A stretch of DNA of 64,000 bases from Haberlea rhodopensis (taxonomy: Eukaryota; Streptophyta; Magnoliopsida; Lamiales; Gesneriaceae): the NCBI GenBank assembly GCA_907163345.1, contig CAJQUN010000489.1, forward strand, positions 1-64,000. The letters run 5' to 3'. Position numbers and translations under genes: made by a program. Each line of letters starts with the position of its first letter. The stretch's first letter is position 1. Below are positions 33,252-45,971 of this stretch, piece after piece. Under the pieces are notes generated by a model that saw only the letters and a list, made by a program, of their open reading frames with translations, ran no database searches and was not told where the DNA came from.

Positions 33252-34109
33252 CTACAGTCGATCAAAAGCTCTCTTGCTTGCTTCATCCATCTCAAATGAA
33301 ACATCCTTTTGTAATAGCTTGCACAAAGGTGTAGCTATCTTAGCGAAATCCTTGATGTACCTCCTGTAAAAACCTGCATGTCCAAGAAAAGAGCGCACAT
33401 CCCGAACACAAGTAGGATAAGGTAAAGACTGCATAACATCAATTTTTGCTTTGTCTACCTCTATACCTTTAGCGGAAACAACATGACCCAACACTATACC
33501 TTGTTCTACCATAAAATGACATTTTTCAGAATTTAGAACAAGGTTAGTCTCTATGCATCTTTTTAAAACAAGTGTAAGGCTAGCAAGACAATCATTGAAT
33601 GAGTTACCGTAGATAGTAAAATCGTCCATGAATACCTCTAGAATATGCTCAATAAACTCAGAAAAGATGCTAACCATACACCGTTGAAACGTGGCTGGAG
33701 CATTGCACAGTCCAAAGGGCATCCGTCGATAGGCAAATGTGCCGAAAGGGCATGTGAAAGTAGTCTTTTCTTGGTCCTCCGGTGCAATAGCAATCTGAAA
33801 ATAAGCCGAATAACCATCAAGAAAACAATAGTATGAATGGCAATCTAACCTCTCAAGCATTTGATCAATGAAGGGTAGAGGGAAGTGATCCTTTCGAGTC
33901 CCAGCGTTTAGCTTCCGGTAGTCTATACACACTCGCCATCCATTTTGAATACGTGTGGGCACAAGTTCGTCATCTTTGTTCTTTATCACAGTAATACCGG
34001 TCTTCTTTGGTACCACTTGGACGAGACTGACCCATTGACTCTCAGAGATTGGATATATCACCCCAACCGCTAAAAGCTTCAAAATCTCTTCTTTCACCAC
34101 ATCCATCAT
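33252..34109 (-). pseudogene. Athila-like reverse transcriptase
   Basis: The frame of 285 residues spans the entire catalytic domain: EEILKLLAVGVIYPISESQWVS, VPKKTGITVIKN, WRVCIDYRKLNAGTRKDHFPLPFIDQML, FLDGYSAYFQI, TFTCPFGTFAYRRMPFGLCNAPATFQRCM, and the active site VFMDDFTIYG (FMDD, as usual in this group). It continues into the thumb and connection (RSFLGHAGFYRRYIKDFAKIATPL). It is separated from the protease frame by a shift at about 34106 and from RNase H by a stop at 33252. Confidence 0.92.
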
Positions 34110-35331
34110 AGGTGGGTTAAGCTTCCTCTGGGGCTGACGTGTAGGCTTCCTCCTTCTTCAAGTAGAATGCGGTGCATGCATGTGGAGGGACTGATTCCCT
34201 TGATGTCAGCTATGGTCCAACCAATTGCAGTCTTGTGCTCCTTGAGCACCTGAATAAGATCTTTCTCTTGTGCATCCCCCAACTTGCTAAAGATGATCGC
34301 TGGTAATGTATTTCCTTCACCAAGGAATACATATTTGAGATGGCTAGGTAGTGGCTTCAACTCTATGGTAGGTGCCTGCAAAACAGATGGAAGAACTCTA
34401 GTGTTAGAAACAGGCAATGATATAAAAGAAACGTTACCTGACTGATGTAGCTCAGGTGTATCATCCAAGGCATCTATGGTATCTTTCAACTCATACAACT
34501 TCTCATCATCCTTCTTCATAGCCATGGTAAGAGTGACTTCCAGTTCGTCTTTCCCTACAATCTCAATAAATTCCTGTGACAAATAGTCAATAACATCAAT
34601 AGAATACACAGTGTCATCATCATTGCGAGGATATTTCATGGCATCATAAATGTTAAAAGTAACAATCTCACCATCAAATTCCATAGTAAGGGTACCACTA
34701 TGCACATCTATCTTGGTCTTAGAAGTTTTGAGGAATGGTCTTCCTAACAAAATGGGACTACTCTTATCACCATTCTCCATATCGAGGACATAAAAATCCG
34801 CAGGGAATACCAATTCGTTCACTTGCACAAGCACATCCTCAATCACACCCCTAGGATATGCACTAGACCTATCCGCTAGATGAATAACCACTCCAGTAGA
34901 GTTCAAAGGTCCAAGTTGTATAGAAGCATATATAGAATATGGCATGACATTAATTGATGCTCCAAATCTAACATGGCCTTTTCAAGGCGAGTGTTACCAA
35001 TTGTGCACGGAATAGAGAACATACCTGGGTCCTTACACTTGGTAGGGATTTTTCTTTGAATCACCGCAGATACGTTTTCTCCCAATTCAATCTTTTGAGA
35101 TCCCTTCAACCTATGATTCCTCTTTGCAGTGCATAATTCTTTCAGAAATTTTGCATAGCGAGGTACTTGTTGAATTGCATCAAGTAAAGGGATGTTTACC
35201 TCACACCGTCGAAAGGTTTTGTATTTAAGTCCGGCATCTTTCCTATTATCTTTTAATGCTTGAGGGAAAGGGGGCGGTACTTTATATTCAGAAAAGGAGG
35301 AGGACTTACCTTTTGGTACCTCTTGTTCCAT
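34106..35331 (-). pseudogene. Athila-like aspartic protease and linker, frameshifted at the active site
   Basis: ORF 35331-34903 contains RKIPTKCKDPGMFSIPCTIGNTRLEKAMLDL, and ORF 34945-34106 continues with MPYSIYASIQLGPLNSTGVVIHLADRS, VLVQVNELVFPADFYVLDME and SPILLGRPFLKTSKTKIDVHSGTLTMEF. The catalytic D-L-G-A-S motif lies exactly at the frame change near 34961-34966, where one base is missing just after the Asp-Leu codons. This disrupts the active site. Confidence 0.9.
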
Positions 35332-35721
35332 GGTGGTCTTGTCTCCAACTTTAGCTTCCTTTTCTTCATCACCCTTGGGTTTATCTCCACCTTCTCCTCC
35401 GGTATTTCCAGTTCTTTACCACTCCTAAGTGTGACCGCACTTGCATTTTCCCTTGGATTCACCACTGTTTGGGATGGTAGGGTGGTCGATCCATGTGCTT
35501 CAACACGATTTAGCGCGGTGGCTAGTTGACCCACTTGAGTGTTCAGGGTTTGAATACTTGATCTTGTTTCCTGTTGAAATTTTGTAACATTATGAACAAG
35601 ATCTTGAATAATATTTTCTAACCTGTCGCTAGTAGAGGGGTAATTAGATTGTTGTGCCCTCTGAAAAGGTGGTCGGTAAGGTGGTGGATGTTGTGGTTGT
35701 TGTGGCACTTGAGGTGGAACG
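35253..35721 (-). pseudogene. Athila-like gag C-terminal part, downstream of copia A
   Basis: The frame from 35716 reads Pro/Gln-rich sequence (PQVPQQPQHPPPYRPPFQRAQQ), then DRLENIIQDLVHNVTKFQQETRSSIQTLNTQVGQLA, a coiled-coil-like segment common before the protease in Athila gags, and SGKELEIPEE. Copia A interrupts the gene at 35721; the zinc-knuckle part is at 44238-44456. The first five residues of the apparent ORF (MDYLH) come from the copia LTR. Confidence 0.88.
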
Positions 35722-37214
35722 TGTAAGTAATCCATAAAGCATAACGTAGCGGAATTTAAAATTTGGATTACTAGACACCGGATCTATACATAGGGATTCA
35801 TATCGGATAAAGGTTTTACAAAAGTCTCACCCTTGTAGCGTGTTTGAGCAGATTCCACGGAGCAGCACCACGTCCAACGTCTCCTTCGAGTCACTAGCAA
35901 AATTTGTCAAGTTTTGCCTCAACGGTATCCACACGATCAAATAGGGTGAAGGGATAGTCTAAGAACAAGTTGCTAGACTCGTTCTTAGACCGGAACAAGA
36001 AGCACACTCGATTCACAATCGAAAGATGGCACGAAAATTTCCTTGGTCTCTCTTCGGCTATGAAAAACCGAGAGCTACTTTGGAAGAGGCGGCCGTGAGC
36101 TCCTTTGTTTAGGGTGGAATGATATTAAAATTGTCTCCTACAATTAATTATACCAAGTTATTAAAAGGGCTTAATTAAGTTCAAGACTTTCTTAAAGTCT
36201 TATGGGCCCAAACCCATGATTTAATTAAAACCTTTTAATCACTTAATTAAGACTCTTCTTAATTAATTAATTCATCCAATGAATTTAATTTTCCTTCTCG
36301 ATTTAATCTTTTGTGCGACCCGATAGGATCTTGTAATGTTGGCAGTGACATACAATCTCATTTTATGTTACAAGCAAAGAGCGGTTCTAGCAACACATCA
36401 AGGCTGCCCAAATTACAAGAATGTCAATGACTCGACATAACCTAGGAACTTGTGATAATATTAACCATGTAACTTAATCCCTTTGTCCTTTGTGTTTAGA
36501 TTGAACACGAGTCATGGAATAGTCATACTCGTATATTCAATCTTAATTTCTTGATCCCCAAGTAGAACTAGAATAAACGAATAAGCTCGATATCTCATAT
36601 CGACTCATTCGAGGATGGCCATGCATTTTAGTTCTCACTTGATCAAGGGCCAAACACTTCTCCTGTTATATAGGAGGGACAAATCCTATCTCGATCAGTC
36701 AACATCCCTCTACATAATTCGTAGTGTATCCAATAGTCGCCTTTATAGTTTACCCTGTTACGGGTAACGCTTGACAATATCAAGATACATAACTCCTTAT
36801 GTTGGGATCTCTGATGATCACAAGTCGTAAGGATTACATACATTATTATCACTATGAGAATTGCATATGACATTCATATAACTATCCATGTTGCATTCTC
36901 ATGGTGGGTCTGTCCCGTACATCGTTCTCTAACATGTACCCATGTATTGATTTGATATCTCATATCAATGAACAATTCATCAATCAATACATACTAGTCT
37001 CTATGTATTATCATTATCCTGATTCATGATAATACTTGACTAGGGACAATGTTTAAGAATAATACAATATTATTCTAAGGACATTAACATATATATATAT
37101 TCACATTGCACAGTTAAAAGAATAATATATAATAATGAATTGCCATTCATAAAATCATAAACATTGTATGTCAAAACAATCATCTAATGATTTGTCTTAG
37201 GGCATATCCCAACA
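35722..37214 (-). repeat. 3' LTR of copia A
   Basis: This 1493-bp direct repeat of 42748-44237 has roughly 2 percent differences by eye, including GTTCTTAGACCGG versus GTTCCCGG. It is also related over most of its length to the copia B LTR. Confidence 0.93.
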
Positions 37215-37339
37215 AATCTCCCACTTGCACTAAGACCACTCAGACATAAACCTAATGCCTAGAGATCTAGTATGACGATCATGCTTCTGCTGTGACAGTG
37301 GCTTCGTCAATGGGTCAGATACATTATCATCTGTTGGTA

Positions 37340-38647
37340 CTTTGCATATCTTAGGCAAAACACATATTCTTATTGCGATCGAAAATCATCTTTGTCGGTT
37401 TGGAAGCTTGCATCAGTGTAACCCATTACATTGAGCTCTTCCTCACCTCCATAAATCAAGAATGTATCCTTAGTTCTTCTCAAGTACTTCAGGATATTCA
37501 TGACAGCAATCCAGTGACCTTCAACTGGATCAACTTGATATCTGCTCGTCATGCTCAAAGCATATGATACATCGGGACGAGTACATATCATGGCATACAT
37601 GATAGATCCAATAGCTGACGCATATGGAATCTTACTCATGCGTTGTCTCTCATCTGGTGTTGAAGGACACTGTTCCTTCGAGAGATAAATACCATGCGTC
37701 ATAGGCACCAATCCTTTCTTTGATTCTTGCATGCTAAACCTTTTAAGCACTTTGTCTATGTATGTACTTTGACTTAGGCCGAGAAGTCTTCTTGATCTAT
37801 CTCTATAGATCTTGATTCCTAATACATAGGTGGCTTCTCCCAAGTCTTTCATCGAAAAGCAATTCCCTAGCCAAATCTTTACAGATTGTAAGGCAGGGAT
37901 ATCATTCCCAATGAGAAGTATGTCATCTACATACAACACTAAGAAAATGATTACGCTCCCACTGACCTTCTTGTAGACACAAGGCTCATCTTCGTTTTTG
38001 ATAAAACCAAACTCTTTGATTGCATCATCAAAATGAAGATTCCAACTCTGAGAAGCTTGCTTCAATCCATAAATGGATCGTTGTAGCTTGCATATCTTTC
38101 CAGCATCCTTTGGATCGACAAAACCCTCGGGCTGTGTCATGTACACATCCTCGATCAGATTTCCATTAAGGAAAGCTATTTTGACATCCATCTGCCAGAT
38201 TTCATAATCATGAAATCCAGCTATTGCAAGTAAGATCCTTATGGATTTAACCATGGCAACCGGTGAAAAGGTTTCATCATAGTCAATACCATGAATTTGT
38301 TTGAATCCTTTTGCAACCAGCCGACCTTTATAGGTATGTACATTACCATCCATATCGGTCTTTTTCTTGAAAATCCATTTGCACCCGATGGGTCGTACCC
38401 CTTCAGGTGGATCAACCAAAGTCCATACTTGGTTTGCATACATGGATTCCATCTCAGATTTCATGGCCTCTTGCCATTTCTCAGAATCAGTGCCCATTAT
38501 AGCTTGTTGATAAGATGGCGGCTCATTCTCATCAATAAGTAGTAAGTCACCTTGTTGAGTCACAAGAAATCCATATCTCTGTGGCTCCCGGTGTTCTCTT
38601 ACAGACCTACGCTGGGCTTGTGTCTCCTGAGCAGGTACTTCTTCCAC
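37340..38647 (-). pseudogene. copia A reverse transcriptase and truncated RNase H
   Basis: The 425-residue frame begins in the integrase-RT linker (RRSVREHREPQRYGFL) and covers the whole RT: KWQEAMKSEMESMYANQVWTLVD, CKWIFKKKTDMDG, HGIDYDETFSPVAMVKSIR, QMDVKIAFLNGNL, YGLKQASQSWN, LVLYVDDILLIGND (YVDD catalytic) and YASAIGSIMYAMICTRPDVSYALS. RNase H starts with YGGEEELNVMGYTDASFQTDKDDFRSQ and then stops. Compared with copia B, about 290 bp (equivalent to 46093-46380) are deleted here near 37352, removing the rest of RNase H. Confidence 0.92.
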
Positions 38648-39432
38648 ACAGCTTGCGGTGCCTGCTCTGTTTCCATCTCAATCTCAGGTTCAGTGTTTTC
38701 TTGTGGTTGAACTTCACTAAGTTCTATTTTTCTCCCACTAGTTTTTCTAGAAATAAATTCTCTTTCAAGAAATACACTAGTCCGAGCAACAACTACTTTG
38801 TTCTCGGTGGGATAATAGAAATAATATCCTTTCGTTTCCTTAGGATACCCCACAAATAAACACTTATCAGATTTGGGTCCAAGTTTGTTAGTGGCGTGAC
38901 GTCTAACGAAAGCCTCACAACCCCAAATCTTCATAAAAGACATACTAGGACGCTTCCCAATCCATATCTCATATGGTGTCTTTTTCACTGATTTAGATGG
39001 AACACGGTTCAGTAAGAAAATCGATGTTTCTAGAGCGTGTCCCCAAAACGATATCGGAAGATCTGCATGACTCATCATTGATCTAACCATGTCTAACAAG
39101 GTTCGATTTCTCCTCTCGGATACACCATTCCATTGTGGAGTATACGGAGGAGTGAGTTGTGGGACTATCCCACACTCCTTTAGATAGTCATGAAACTCTT
39201 GGCTTAAGTATTCACCTCCTCGATCTGATCGAAGGATTTTGATACTTTTGCCAAGTTGGTTTTGTACTTCATTCTTGAAATCTTTGAACTTTTCAAAGGT
39301 TTCATGCTTATGCTTCATTAGGTACACATACCCATATCTACAGAGGTCATCAGTAAATGTAACGAAGTATTGAAAACCACCTCTAGCTTGTGTACTTATT
39401 GGTCCACATACATCACTATGTATTAGTCCCAA
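38599..39432 (-). pseudogene. copia A integrase core
   Basis: The 277-residue frame reads LIHSDVCGPIS (Asp), RSDRGGEYLSQEFHDYLKE (second Asp) and NGVSERRNRTLLDMVRSMM (Glu), then the C-terminal KIWGCEAFVRRHATNKLGPKSDKCLFVGYPKETKGYYFY. It runs past 38650, where one base is missing relative to copia B (CCACACAG versus CCACAACAG), shifting the frame before RT. A stop at 39433 separates it from the zinc-binding part. Confidence 0.92.
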
Positions 39433-40164
39433 TCAAGCATTTGCCCTTTCAACATGTCCCTTGAAAGGGGCTTTAGTCATCTTGCCCATTAAACAAGATT
39501 CGCATGTTTCATATGATTCAAAATCAAATGAATCTAATACTCCATCCTTATGAAGTTTAGATATGCGGTTCTCGTTTATGTGGCCCAAGCGACAATGCCA
39601 GAGATAAGTCGGATTACAATCATTATTTTTAATCCTTTTAGTATTTATGTTATAGATAGGCATATCAAGATTTAATAAATAAAGACCATTCACCATTTGT
39701 GCACTAGCATAAAACATATCATTTAAATAAATAGAACAACAGTTGTCCTTTATTATAAATGAAAACCCACACTTGTCTAAACAAGAAATAGAAATTATGT
39801 TTTTGGTAATGAATGTCACAAAATAACAGTCTTTTAAAATCAACGATAAACCAGAAGGCAAAGATAAATAATAATCTCCTATAGCTAATGCAGCAACTCT
39901 TGCTCCATTTCCAACTCGGAGATCAACTTCGCCTTTCGCCAACAATCTACTCTTTTTGAGGTCCTGCACATTTACACAAATGTGAGATCCACATTCAGTA
40001 TCTAATACCCATGATGAAGAAGTAGATAAATTGACTTCTATAACAAAAATACCTAAAGTGGAAGTCACACTTCCTTTCTTTAGATCCTCCAGATATACTT
40101 TGCAGTTTCTTTTCCAATGGCCTGTCTCACCGCAATGGAAACAGTCCCTTCCTTTGCTATCCAT
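39433..40164 (-). pseudogene. copia A gag zinc knuckle, protease and GAG-pre-integrase
   Basis: CFHCGETGHWKRNC is a CX2CX4HX4C knuckle near 40130. The protease active site reads SSWVLDTECGSHIC: the Gly after Asp-Thr is Glu (codon 39994-39996), whereas copia B has DTGCG. The pre-integrase part (NIISISCLDKCGF, TYLWHCRLGHINENRISKL, CESCLMGKMTKAPFKG) follows intact to 39433. Confidence 0.9.
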
Positions 40165-40904
40165 CCCTTTGGCTTCAGTGCATAAGACTCTGGCTTAGAT
40201 TTAACAAAGACCTTCTTTGCTTTCTTATTGCCTTTAGCTTTGGCCTTTCCTTTGTCCTTATTCACAATAAGAACATTTGTGGCCTTAGTCTTCTTTGTAT
40301 TTGCTTCATATGTTCTCAACATACCAAGAAATTGTGGTAGAGTCTTTTCCATGTCAGTCATATTGTAATTTACTACAAATTGACTGAAGCTCTCAGGCAA
40401 CGATTGCAAGATTACATCAGTGGCCAACTCTTGGTCCAATGGAAAACCCAGCTTCTCCAGATTCTCAATGTACCCAATCATCTTGAGCACATGAGTTCCA
40501 ACTAGGCTTCCTTCTACCATCCTGCACTGGAACAATGCTTTAGAGACGTCATACCTCTCTTGTCTAGCTTGCTTCTGGTACAATTGCTTTAAGTGTTCGA
40601 TCATATCAAACGCCTCCATTTCCTCATGTTGCTTCTGAAGCTCAGAGTTCATGGTGGCAAGCATAAGGCAGCCAACATCAAGTGCGTCATTCTGATGCTT
40701 CTTGTAAGCATCCTTATCGGCTCTCGTAGCCGTCAGGGGAGGTTCCTCAACAGGCAAGGGTTCCTCTAGGACATATTGTTTCTTCTCTTGCTTGAGGACT
40801 ATCCTCAGATTCCTATACCAGTCTAGGAAGTTTGTCCCATTTAATTTGTCCTTCTCAAGGACCGATCGCGGTGATAATGTGCTAGTTGTATTGTTAGTTG
40901 CCAT
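40080..40904 (-). pseudogene. copia A gag
   Basis: Starting at the Met at 40904 (MATNNTTSTLSPRSVLEKDKLNGTNFLDWYRNL), this is a UBN2-type gag: RQERYDVSKALFQCRMVEGSLVGTHVLKM, ELATDVILQSLPESFSQFVVNYNM, then a Lys-rich region before the zinc knuckle. A frame change near 40160 moves the zinc knuckle to the next frame. The protein would be the capsid-forming part of the virus-like particle in the cytoplasm. Confidence 0.9.
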
Positions 40905-42733
40905 GGATATCTACAATATAAATATGCAAATAAGTTTATGATTTAATCATTTAACATGGTCTTATATTAAATGATACTCCCGCTATTTTGTTTAAAAAAT
41001 ATCAACCCTCGAAACCTTTAGTGGGCCAAGATCCATATTTCGCCTAATCTTGAGTTAGCTTTGGCTAATCGCCCAAGACTCGGTTATTTAGGTAGACAAC
41101 ACTTTGTCAATTACATCACATGTAATTCTTGGATAGTTGGACGAACAACACTTTGTTCAATTCATCAAATGAATTATAATCCAACCCATGCCTCTAAGTT
41201 CCAATTCCTATTGAGATAACCTAGTTAAGTCGTACCCAATTTAAAGTATAACGGATATCACTTTTATCCTTTCGCGCCTTACTAAGATTGCCACGGTGCT
41301 TTGCTTTGGCAAACCCACATATATACAATCGAAGTTTTTGACGAGTACTTTTAATTTTGGAAGGCAGCTAAAACTTAATATTTTAGAGGGATTTATTGAT
41401 CTCATGATTAGTTTGATAATTTAAAATATGTCCACTACATATAGTTGTATACATATCTACATATATGTGTAATACAATTATCAATCTAAAACATAAGATA
41501 AATCATGCATCAACATACATAATTAAACGTGACATGGTTATAGCCCATACGAACGATTTTCTCAAGCCAATGAGAAAATCCTAAGAGTCAACCTAAGGTA
41601 ACTTCACAAGCACCTTCCTTTGGCTCCAATTTGTGAATGACCTCCTCATCCCGACACGATGCTCCATCTTCATTGATCATCATCAACAATTAAACTATAC
41701 TATTTACAAGATATAGAATTCCTCGATTCACATTCGAGGGGAACATAGGGGAGGGATAACATTTAGAATAAAATAGAGAAGGCACGACACGCAGGTCGTA
41801 TTATAAATTACAAACATTCACAAATCCTATCTAATAGGTCAAAGGGCTATAACCATGCACCATGCTCAAACAACACATAAAGCATGCTTTAACATTTAAT
41901 TAATTAAATTCTAAACATTTTTAATTTAATTCTAATTAAAACTGTAAAATAGAATTTTGAAAAATATCGTACGCTCGGGACATCACATGCCACGAACTAA
42001 AACTACTAAACCATGAACCATCATGGACCAATCATGGGCCTAGGGTTCGAAACCCTAGCCCACGGCCGCCATAGAGCAAGCGGCGGCGGCGCTAGGGTCT
42101 AACCCTAGCCGCCTTGCTCTTACTTTGTTTCTATCGGTCCAACCATGTACGGTTCATGACGGTGGCGGCTCAACCATCTCGAGCCAAAAGGTTCGAAAAC
42201 CCTAGCCCTCATGTGGTGTAGCCGTCGTCCCTCACAATTCCGTGGACCATGATCGAACCAACTAGCACCACCTCAATACTTTATCGAGCCAATAGAATTC
42301 AAAACCCTAGCAAAGGGGCGACGATGGCCGAGCCCATGCACGGCTACTAGGGTTCGAAACCCTAGCCGTCATGAGCTAGCCGTCACGAGCCAATGGGTTC
42401 TAAACCCTAATCAAGTTTCGACACTTCCATGCACAATCATTAGCCACAATGGCTAAACCATCTCGAGCCAAGGGTTCGAAAACCCTAGCCCTCATGTGGC
42501 TAGCCGTGTGTCATTTGTGATGGTGATGGCCGAACCCACGTGATATATGGTTCGATTTTAGCCTTCTTGTATCATATACAATAATTCGCTAATTTATATC
42601 AAATATAATATCATGACAATTTCACAAATTCAATTTAATTCATATCATATATGAATTATACAATTTTAAAGCATGCAAATCTAAATATGATTAAACTATT
42701 TAACCACATAAATCCGATATGAGCCTTGTACAC
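40905..42733 (-). other. copia A untranslated leader with palindromic repeat array
   Basis: There is no ORF of note in 1.8 kb between PBS and gag. Between about 42040 and 42500 the near-palindrome GGTTCGAAACCCTAGCC and variants (GGGTCTAACCCTAGCC, GGTTCGAAAACCCTAGCC, GGTTCTAAACCCTA) recur at least seven times in a locally GC-rich stretch. A long A/T-rich part lies closer to gag. Confidence 0.8.
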
Positions 42734-42746
42734 GGCTCTGATACCG
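42734..42746 (-). other. degraded primer binding site of copia A
   Basis: The minus strand reads CGGTATCAGAGCC, one mismatch from TGGTATCAGAGCC (tRNA-iMet type), one base from the 5' LTR. Confidence 0.8.
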
Positions 42747-42747
42747 C

Positions 42748-44237
42748 TGTAAGTAATCCATAAAGCACACAACGCAGCGGAATTTAAAATTTGGATTACT
42801 AGACACCGGATCTATACATAGGGATTCATATCGGATAAAGGTTTTACAAAAGTCTCACCCTTGTAGCGTGTTTGAGCAGATTCCACGGAGCAGCACCACG
42901 TCCAACGTCTCCTTCAAGTCACTAGCAAAACTTGTCAAGTTTTGCCTCAATGGTATCCACACGATCAAATCGAGTGGAGGGATAGTCTAAGAACAAGTTG
43001 CTAGACTCGTTCCCGGAACAAGAAGCACACTCGATTCATAATCGAAAGATGGCACAAAAATTTCCTTGGCCTCTCTTCGGCTATGAAAAACCGAGAGCTA
43101 CTTTGGAAGAGGCGGCCGTGAGCTCCTTTGTTTAGGGTGGAATGATATTAAAATTGTCTCCTACAATTAATTATACCAAGTTATTAAAAGGGCTTAACTA
43201 AGTTCAAGACTTTCTTAAAGTCTTATGGGCCCAAACCCATGATTTAAATAAAACCTTTTAATCACTTAATTAAGACTCTTCTTAATTAATTAATTCATCC
43301 AATGAATTTAATTTCCCTTCTCGATTTAATCTTTTGTGCGACCCGATAGGATCTTGTAATGTTGGCAGTGACATAAAATCTCATTTTATGTTACAAGCAA
43401 AGAGAGGTGTCTAGCAACACATCAAGGCTACCCAAATTACAAGAATGTCAATGACTCGACATAACCTAGGAACTTGTGATAATATTAACCATGTAACTTA
43501 ACCCCTTTGTCCTTTGTGTTTAGATTGAACATGAGTCATGGAATAGTCATACTCGTATATTCAATCTTAATTTCTTGATCCCCAAGTAGAACTAGAATAA
43601 ACGAATAAGCTCGATATCTCATATCGACTCATTCGAGCATGGCCATGCATTTTAGTTCTCACTTGATCAAGGGCCAAACACTTCTCCTGTTATATAGGAG
43701 GGACAAATCCTATCTCGATCAGTCAACATCCCTCTACATAATTCGTAGTGTATCCAATAGTCGCCTTTATAGTTTACCCTGTTACGGGTAACGTTTGACA
43801 ATATCAAGATACATAACTCCTTATGTTGGGATCTCTGATGATCACAAGTCGTAAGGATTACATACATTATTATCACTATGAGAATTGCATATGACATTCA
43901 TATAACTATCCATGTTGCATTCTCATGGTGGGTCTGTCCCGTACATCGTTCTCTAACATGTACCCATGTATTGATTTGATATCTCATATCAATGAACAAT
44001 TCATCAATCAATACATACTAGTCTCTATGTATTATCATTATCCTGATTCTTGATAATACTTGACTAGGGACAATGTTTAAGAATAATACAATATTATTCT
44101 AAGGACATTAACATTATATATATTCACATTGCACAGTTAAAAGAATAATATATAATAATGAATTGCCATTCATAAAATCATAAACATTGTATGTCAAAAC
44201 AATCATCTAATGATTTGTCTTAGGGCATATCCCAACA
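42748..44237 (-). repeat. 5' LTR of copia A
   Basis: This 1490-bp partner of 35722-37214 starts TGTTGGGATATG after the GAACG duplication on the minus strand. Confidence 0.93.
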
Positions 44238-44456
44238 GAACGTGATTCATCGATTGTGGTCCATAGTTCAAGTTAGGGTGGTCTCTCCATCCTGGGTTGT
44301 AGGTGTTGGAGTAATGGTCATATTTGCGTTGAGGTTGCCCCGGAAATCCACCTGCTGCATTCACTTGCTCTGCAGATGATTCGTGAAGTGATGGGCATGA
44401 ATCTGTAGTATGACTCATCTCCAAACATATTCCACATGGCTTCACTGTCTGTCCAT
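44238..44456 (-). pseudogene. Athila-like gag, middle part with zinc knuckle, stranded between copia A and B
   Basis: Only 219 bp of the gypsy gag remain between the two copia elements. The minus strand reads NGQTVKPCGICLEMSHTTDSCPSLHE, a CX2CX4HX4C knuckle, followed by Gln/Asn/Tyr-rich sequence (RKYDHYSNTYNPGWRDHPNLNYG). The reading continues at 35721 downstream and comes from 53194 upstream. It includes the GAACG and TCCAT duplications at its ends. Confidence 0.92.
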
Positions 44457-45956
44457 TGTTAGTAATCCTTAGAGCATACAACGCAGCGGAATAAAATTTT
44501 AGGATTACAAACCAGCAGATCTATACATAGGTTATCATATCGGATTAAGGAATACGAAGGTTCTCACCCTTGTAGCGTGTTTGAAGCAGAATCCACGGAG
44601 CAGCACGTCCAACGAACTCCGAGTCACAAGCAACACCTCCAAGGTCTTGCCTCTACGGTATCCACACGATCAAATCGAAAGGGATGTTCAAGAACAAGTT
44701 GCTAGACTTATTCTTGAACCTATATCAAAACACGGTTCAAAACCGATCAATAGCCACCAATCTCCAACCTTTTCTCACGGCGGCGGCGGCAAGGAAGGTG
44801 GCGGCCGAGAGCCTTTTGGAGGATGGCTAGGGTTTATGTTTGATATCAAAGAATGATATGAAAGTATGATTAACAATTAATCAAAACCATGTATTTATAT
44901 TATAAGGCTTTTAATTAAGGTTCAAGACTTTCTTAAAGTCTTATGGGCCCAAACCCATGATTTAATTAAAACCTTTTAATCACTTAATTAAGACTCTTCT
45001 TAATTAATTAATTCATCCAATGAATTTAATTTCCCTTATCGATTTAATCTTTTGTGCGACCGATAGGATCTTGTAATGTTGGCAGTGACATAAAATCTCA
45101 TTTTACGTTTCAAGCATTGAGCGGTATCTAGCAACACATCAATGCTACCCAAATTACAAGAATGTCAATGACTCGACATAACCTTTAGAACTTGTGATAA
45201 TATTAATCATGTAACTTAATCCCTTTGTCCTTTGTGTTTAGATTGAACACGAGTCATGGAATAGTCATACTCGTATATCCAATCTTTATTTCTTGATCCC
45301 CAAGTAGAACTAGAATAAACGAATAAGCTCGATATCTCATATCGACTCATTCGAGCATGGCCATGCATTTTAGTTCTCACTTGATCAAGGGCCAAACACA
45401 TCTCCTGTTATATAGGAGGGACAAATCCTATCTCGATCAGTCAACATCCCTCTACATAATTCGTAGTGTATCCAATAGTCGCCTTTATAGATTACCCTGT
45501 TACGGGTAACGTTTGACGATATCAAGATACATAACTCCTTATGTTGGGATCTCTGATGATCACAAGTCGTAAGGATTTCATACATTATTATCACTATGAG
45601 AATTGCATATGATGATCATCTAACTATCCATGTTGCATTCTCATGGTGGGTCTGTCCAGTACATCGTTCTCTAACATGTACCCATATGTTGATTTGATAT
45701 CTCATATCAATGAACAATTCATCGATCAACATATACTAGTCTCTACGTATTATCATTATCCCTATTCATGATAATACTTGACTAGGGACATCTTTAAGAA
45801 TAATACAATATTATTCTAAGGACATTAACATATATATTAATTCACAATGCACAGTTAAAAGAATAATATATAATAATGAATTGCCATTCATAAAACCATA
45901 AACATCGTATGTCTTAAACAATCATCTAATGACTTGTCTTAGGGCATATCCCAACA
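44457..45956 (-). repeat. 3' LTR of copia B
   Basis: This 1500-bp LTR has ends TGTTGGGATATGCC...GGATTACTAACA on the minus strand. It is preceded on that strand by the purine-rich AAGTGGGAGATT tract (45957-45968). Confidence 0.94.
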
Positions 45957-45971
45957 AATCTCCCACTTGCA

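Larger units (their letters stand above)
35722..44237 (-). mobile_element. copia element A, 8.5 kb, in the gypsy gag
   Basis: LTRs 35722-37214 and 42748-44237 (TGTTGGGATATGCCC...GGATTACTTACA on the minus strand) are flanked by exact GAACG duplications (35717-35721, 44238-44242). The gag-pol order is normal. It is a close sibling of copia B (44457-53193): gag, integrase and RT align nearly codon for codon. A is more damaged, with a 1-base deletion at 38650, a truncated RNase H and a protease active-site change. The ~1.8-kb leader before gag is unusually long. Confidence 0.95.

Noticed and set aside
36643..36873. Minus-strand ORF of 76 codons found in four LTRs (also 43667, 45385, 52622)
   Set aside because: It is conserved only because copia A and B LTRs are related. 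It lies within the LTRs, shows length differences between copies and has no domain. A weak chance of a small LTR-encoded peptide remains.
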